Of a DNA stretch of 64,000 nucleotides, positions 61,153 to 64,000 are shown piece by piece; the first letter of the stretch is position 1, and each line of letters starts with the position of its first letter. The stretch is from Patescibacteria group bacterium (lineage in GTDB: Bacteria; Patescibacteriota; Patescibacteriia; Patescibacteriales; Patescibacteriaceae). The DNA is taken from NCBI GenBank assembly GCA_028704945.1, contig JAQWEL010000002.1, positions 124,001-188,000 on the forward strand. Direction: 5' to 3'. A model generated the notes under the pieces. The model was not told the DNA's origin and ran no database searches. It was given only the letters and a program-made list of their open reading frames with translations. The translations under genes and the position numbers were made by a program.

Positions 61153-61872
61153 ATGAATATTCCCAGTATTGAGGAATTGTTGAAGTCTGGTATGCACTTC
61201 GGTCACCGCACTTCCAAATGGCATCCTAAAATGGAGCCGTATATTTTTGGCGCCCGCAAAGGCATCTATATTATTGATTTGGAAAAATCACGTCAATATA
61301 TGGAAAAAGCTTTAAATTTTTTAGCTGACACCACTGCTAAAGGCGGGAAAATCCTTTTAATCGGCACTAAGGCTCAGGTTAAGGGCTTGTTAAAAAAAGT
61401 TGGCGATGAAACTGGCATGCCTTATGTTAGCGAGCATTGGCTTGGCGGAACCATGACTAATTTTAATGTGGTCAAGAAATCTATCCGCAAATATCGTGAT
61501 TTAACTGAAAAGAAGGCTGCCGGAAAATTGTCTAAATATACTAAGAAAGAGCAATTGATGTTTGATCGCGAAATTGCTAAAATGACCTTGTCTTTTGGTG
61601 GTTTAGTCGACTTAAATAATATTCCTGACGTTGTCTTCATTTGGGACATCAAAACTGAAAAAACAGCCTTAGCCGAAGCTAAGAAAAGGGGCGTTAAGAT
61701 TGTGGCTGTCTGTGACACTAATGTTAACCCGACTGGCGTTGATTATATCATTCCTGCCAATGATGATGCTTCCAAGACCATTAAATTAGTAATGGAATTG
61801 ATTAAACAAGCTATTATGGAAGGTAAAACTCGCCAAGAGGCTGGTAAAAATAAACCAGAAAAAAAAGATTAA
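61153..61872 (+). CDS. rpsB: 30S ribosomal protein uS2
   Basis: 239 aa. SIEELLKSGMHFGHRTSKWHPKMEPYIFGARKGIYIIDLEKS and the WLGGTMTNFNVVKKSI segment are characteristic of S2; PDVVFIWDIKTEKTALAEAKKRGVKIVAVCDTNVNPTGVDYIIPANDDA follows. It binds at the 30S platform near S1 and initiates late assembly. It is followed after 52 bp by tsf, the usual order. A structured leader and a strong promoter precede it. Confidence 0.98.
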   Translation: MNIPSIEELLKSGMHFGHRTSKWHPKMEPYIFGARKGIYIIDLEKSRQYMEKALNFLADTTAKGGKILLIGTKAQVKGLLKKVGDETGMPYVSEHWLGGTMTNFNVVKKSIRKYRDLTEKKAAGKLSKYTKKEQLMFDREIAKMTLSFGGLVDLNNIPDVVFIWDIKTEKTALAEAKKRGVKIVAVCDTNVNPTGVDYIIPANDDASKTIKLVMELIKQAIMEGKTRQEAGKNKPEKKD

Positions 61873-61924
61873 AATTTTAAAACTTAAATATTTAAGAATC
61901 TTGTGTTCTTAAAGGCTTAAAAAT

Positions 61925-62722
61925 ATGGAACAGATTAAATTGCTTCGCGAAAAAACAGGCGCCGGCATGGTTGATTGTAAAAAAGCTTTAGATGAAGCTA
62001 ATGGCGACTTGGAAAAAGCGATTGAAATTTTGCGCAAAAAAGGCATTGCTAAGGCCGCTAAGCGCGATGATCGTGAAACTAAAGAGGGCATGGTTAAGTT
62101 TGCTGTCAGCGATGATAGCAAAAAGGCGATTATAATCGAATTCGGTGCCGAAACTGATTTTGTGGTTAGGAACGAACAATTCCAAAAGTTTGCTGAAGAT
62201 GTTGTTGCTTTAGCTAAGGTTAATTGGCCAACAGATTTAGAGGCTTTACTTAATATGACTATGGCTGATGGCAATAGCGTTAAGAGTAATTTAGATAATA
62301 TGTCTGGTGTAATTGGAGAAAAATTATCTATCGGTAAAATGAATTTTATCGAAACTACTGGAATTATCGGTGCTTATCTTCATGCCAACAACAAATTGGG
62401 TGTCTTAGTCGCCTTATCTGGCAGTGATACTGATTTAGCCCGTGATATTGCTATGCAAGTCGCTGGCGCTAACCCAAAATATATTACTCCAGCTGAAGTC
62501 GAACAATCCGAAATCGATAAAGAAAAAGATGTTTACGCTGTCCAGCTTAAGGCTGAAGGCAAACCAGAGCAGATGATTGAAAAAATCATGGAAGGTAAAT
62601 TAGCTAAATTTTACGAAGGAATCTGCTTGGTTAAACAAGAATATATCAAAGATGACAAATTGAAGGTAGAACAAGTCTTAAAGGGAGCCACGGTTGAAAA
62701 ATTTGTCCGTTATTCACTTTAA
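61925..62722 (+). CDS. tsf: Translation elongation factor Ts
   Basis: 265 aa. The UBA-like start EQIKLLREKTGAGMVDCKKALDEANGDLEKAIEILRKKGIAKAAKR is diagnostic, followed by IIIEFGAETDFVVRNEQF and the dimerisation core IGAYLHANNKLGVLVALSGSD. It exchanges GDP for GTP on EF-Tu. The partner EF-Tu gene is not in the window. It lies 52 bp after rpsB and is presumably co-transcribed with it. Confidence 0.98.
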   Translation: MEQIKLLREKTGAGMVDCKKALDEANGDLEKAIEILRKKGIAKAAKRDDRETKEGMVKFAVSDDSKKAIIIEFGAETDFVVRNEQFQKFAEDVVALAKVNWPTDLEALLNMTMADGNSVKSNLDNMSGVIGEKLSIGKMNFIETTGIIGAYLHANNKLGVLVALSGSDTDLARDIAMQVAGANPKYITPAEVEQSEIDKEKDVYAVQLKAEGKPEQMIEKIMEGKLAKFYEGICLVKQEYIKDDKLKVEQVLKGATVEKFVRYSL

Positions 62723-62799
62723 CTATTATTATTGCCAAATAATCATTACGGGCGTCTCTTAAATTGGGGACGCTCGAATGTTATAGGCAAGTTAACTAT

Positions 62800-63621
62800 A
62801 TGGCTTTTGTGCAATTGCAGTTTGCCCCTTGGGATAAAGTTATTTCCTTAGAAACCTCGCTCGAAGTCAGGCTTTATGACCGGGTGGTCGTTAAAATTGA
62901 TAGCGGAGTTGATTTAGCGAAAATAATCGAAGTTTCAGCAACTCCTTATCCGGCTGAGACTTTAGACACGACTTGTGAAATATCCCGTTTGGCTGTACCA
63001 GAAGATTTTGTCCGTGATAAAGAAAATGAAAGCGACAAGGATACGGTTATGAATACAACCAATGAGCTCATTAAAAAAAATGAGTTGGATATGAAATTGA
63101 TTGATGTTAGACGCTCATTGGATGGCAACCGTTTGACTTTCGGCTTCGTAGCTGAGGGTAGAGTTGATTTTAGACAGCTTGTTAAAGATTTATCCAAAAC
63201 TTTTAGCCGCAATATTCGTCTTCAACAAATCGGTATTCGCGATGAAGCTAAAATGGTGGGCGATTGCGGTCGTTGCGGCCGTGAGCTATGTTGTCGTGAA
63301 CATTTAACTAAATTTTCTTCAGTGACTGGCGAAATGGCTGAAGTCCAATCATTAAATTTGCGTGGCTCTGACCGTTTGTCAGGCGCTTGCGGACGTTTGA
63401 TGTGTTGCTTGTCTTACGAAGCGGAGGGTTATAAGAAATTGATTGAAAAATTACCAGCCATCGGTTCTAAAATAACCATTGATGGTCGCAAGGGAATTAT
63501 TGTCGGTCATCATGCTTTGAAGCAGACAATTGATGTCGAATTTGATGGTGATGGCGATGGCGGTAAGTATGTTTTGGAAGTAGATTTGAACAGTAATAAG
63601 GCTAAAGATAAGAAAAAATAA
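62800..63621 (+). CDS. PSP1-domain protein (YaaT/RicT-like)
   Basis: The ATG at 62800 (273 aa) is preferred over a TTG at 62764. The core PSP1 motif includes DYRQLVKDLS-like RVDFRQLVKDLSKTFSRNIRLQQIGIRDEAKMVGDCGRCGRELCC and the later RLSGACGRLMCCLSYE. These cysteine pairs bind an iron-sulfur cluster in RicT of the Ric complex of Bacillus, which affects mRNA processing. In CPR its role is unproven. It lies 77 bp after tsf. Confidence 0.88.
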   Translation: MAFVQLQFAPWDKVISLETSLEVRLYDRVVVKIDSGVDLAKIIEVSATPYPAETLDTTCEISRLAVPEDFVRDKENESDKDTVMNTTNELIKKNELDMKLIDVRRSLDGNRLTFGFVAEGRVDFRQLVKDLSKTFSRNIRLQQIGIRDEAKMVGDCGRCGRELCCREHLTKFSSVTGEMAEVQSLNLRGSDRLSGACGRLMCCLSYEAEGYKKLIEKLPAIGSKITIDGRKGIIVGHHALKQTIDVEFDGDGDGGKYVLEVDLNSNKAKDKKK

Positions 63622-63625
63622 ATTA

Positions 63626-63654
63626 TTGACAAGACTTTTAGCTTTATGTATAAT
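63626..63654 (+). promoter_or_regulatory. Near-perfect sigma-70 promoter before the KH gene
   Basis: TTGACA (63626-63631), 17-nt spacer, TATAAT (63649-63654): both boxes match consensus. About 90 nt upstream of the start codon at 63746. Confidence 0.85.
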
Positions 63655-63745
63655 ATTGTCATAAGGCTTGTTAGAGCCTGTAAGATTATTAATAAATTCT
63701 TCAGATTGTTCTTGGGGGACAATTTGTTAGATCAGCTACAAACGT

Positions 63746-64000
63746 ATGGTAGAGAATTATCAGGATAAAGCTTTCTTGGAGATGCTTGTTAAATCAATCG
63801 TTAGCCACCCAGAAAATGTCGTGGTTGACAGAACTGTTGATGAAATGGGCGTTCTTTTGACTTTAAAACTCGATCCAAGTGATATGGGTTATGTCATTGG
63901 ACGCAAAGGTCAGACTGCCCAAGCTATCCGCACCTTGTTGAAGATTATTGGCGCTAAAAATAATGCCAGAGTCAATTTGAAGATTTATGAACCAGAGGGC
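63746..64000 (+). CDS. KH-domain RNA-binding protein, KhpA-like (3' end outside window)
   Basis: The ATG at 63746 reads open to the window end (85 codons). It has MVENYQDKAFLEMLVKSIVSHPENVVVD, then the type II KH motif MGYVIGRKGQTAQAIRTLLKIIGAKN with the GRKG loop. It resembles KhpA (YlqC), which forms a heterodimer with KhpB and binds many RNAs. A consensus promoter precedes it, suggesting strong expression. The 3' end is not visible. Confidence 0.9.
   Translation, partial: MVENYQDKAFLEMLVKSIVSHPENVVVDRTVDEMGVLLTLKLDPSDMGYVIGRKGQTAQAIRTLLKIIGAKNNARVNLKIYEPEG

Noticed and set aside
1-64000. CRISPR array or Cas genes.
   Set aside because: No regularly spaced direct repeats and no Cas-like proteins were seen.

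Overview
The window reads as a chromosomal segment of a Candidate Phyla Radiation (Patescibacteria) bacterium, probably a Parcubacteria or ABY1-type lineage. The assignment is inferred from several signs: an AT-rich, densely packed genome; starts usually preceded by an A-rich stretch rather than a strong Shine-Dalgarno site; very large cysteine-rich surface proteins; many short membrane proteins of unknown function; a complete type IV pilus locus; and GC-rich palindromes of the kind scattered through CPR genomes. UGA is a normal stop: RF2 is present and its gene keeps the autoregulatory UGA frameshift, which argues against the UGA-recoding Gracilibacteria and Absconditabacteria. No rRNA, phage, transposase or CRISPR array was seen.

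Layout. 1-5 kb: end of a radical-SAM activase gene, CCA-adding enzyme, secreted cyclophilin, tRNA-Ala(CGC), and an intact tRNA-Pro(CGG) nested inside the two halves of a second, degenerate tRNA. 5-16 kb: RNA methyltransferases (SPOUT, RlmH), AlkD-like repair, cupin, transglutaminase-like surface protein, histidine phosphatase, enolase, a cysteine-rich pilin, superoxide dismutase, AI-2E exporter-like protein, ATP-grasp enzyme and a lone receiver domain. 16.6-27.7 kb: two giant exported cysteine-rich repeat proteins (1177 and 2527 aa). 27.8-33.5 kb: pyruvate kinase, CAP-domain protein, RlmN and a DsbA/thioredoxin-fold protein. 33.6-42.1 kb: type IV pilus operon (PilB, PilC, four pseudopilins, PilM fused to SH3, pilin). 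42-50.9 kb: metallophosphoesterase, class I aldolase, ferredoxin, a second transglutaminase-like protein, UvrC, UvrB, GAPDH and a DUF475/TerC protein. 51-60 kb: prfB, comEC, hisS, a second large pilin, and the reverse-strand rpmE-prfA-prmC group. 60.2-64 kb: hypothetical protein, rpsB-tsf, PSP1 protein, and the start of a KH-domain protein.

How the genes fit together. GAPDH, enolase, pyruvate kinase, class I aldolase and a possible phosphoglycerate mutase cover much of lower glycolysis, consistent with a fermentative, host-dependent cell. The pilus genes plus ComEC suggest DNA uptake. The pilins and giant proteins, rich in cysteine and ending in lectin-like DUF1566/FISUMP domains, look like an adhesive surface system that could be matured by the DsbA-like protein. 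RF1, RF2 and their methylase PrmC are all present.

The most interesting unexplained signal is a set of long intergenic fold-back elements, 80 to 220 bp. They fall into at least three families (I: four copies; II: three; III: two) plus one unassigned. Within a family the unpaired linkers and loops are conserved, while the stems differ in sequence from copy to copy yet stay self-complementary. All family II copies lie 15-40 nt upstream of the start codons of prfB, prfA and hisS. No known family was recognised.
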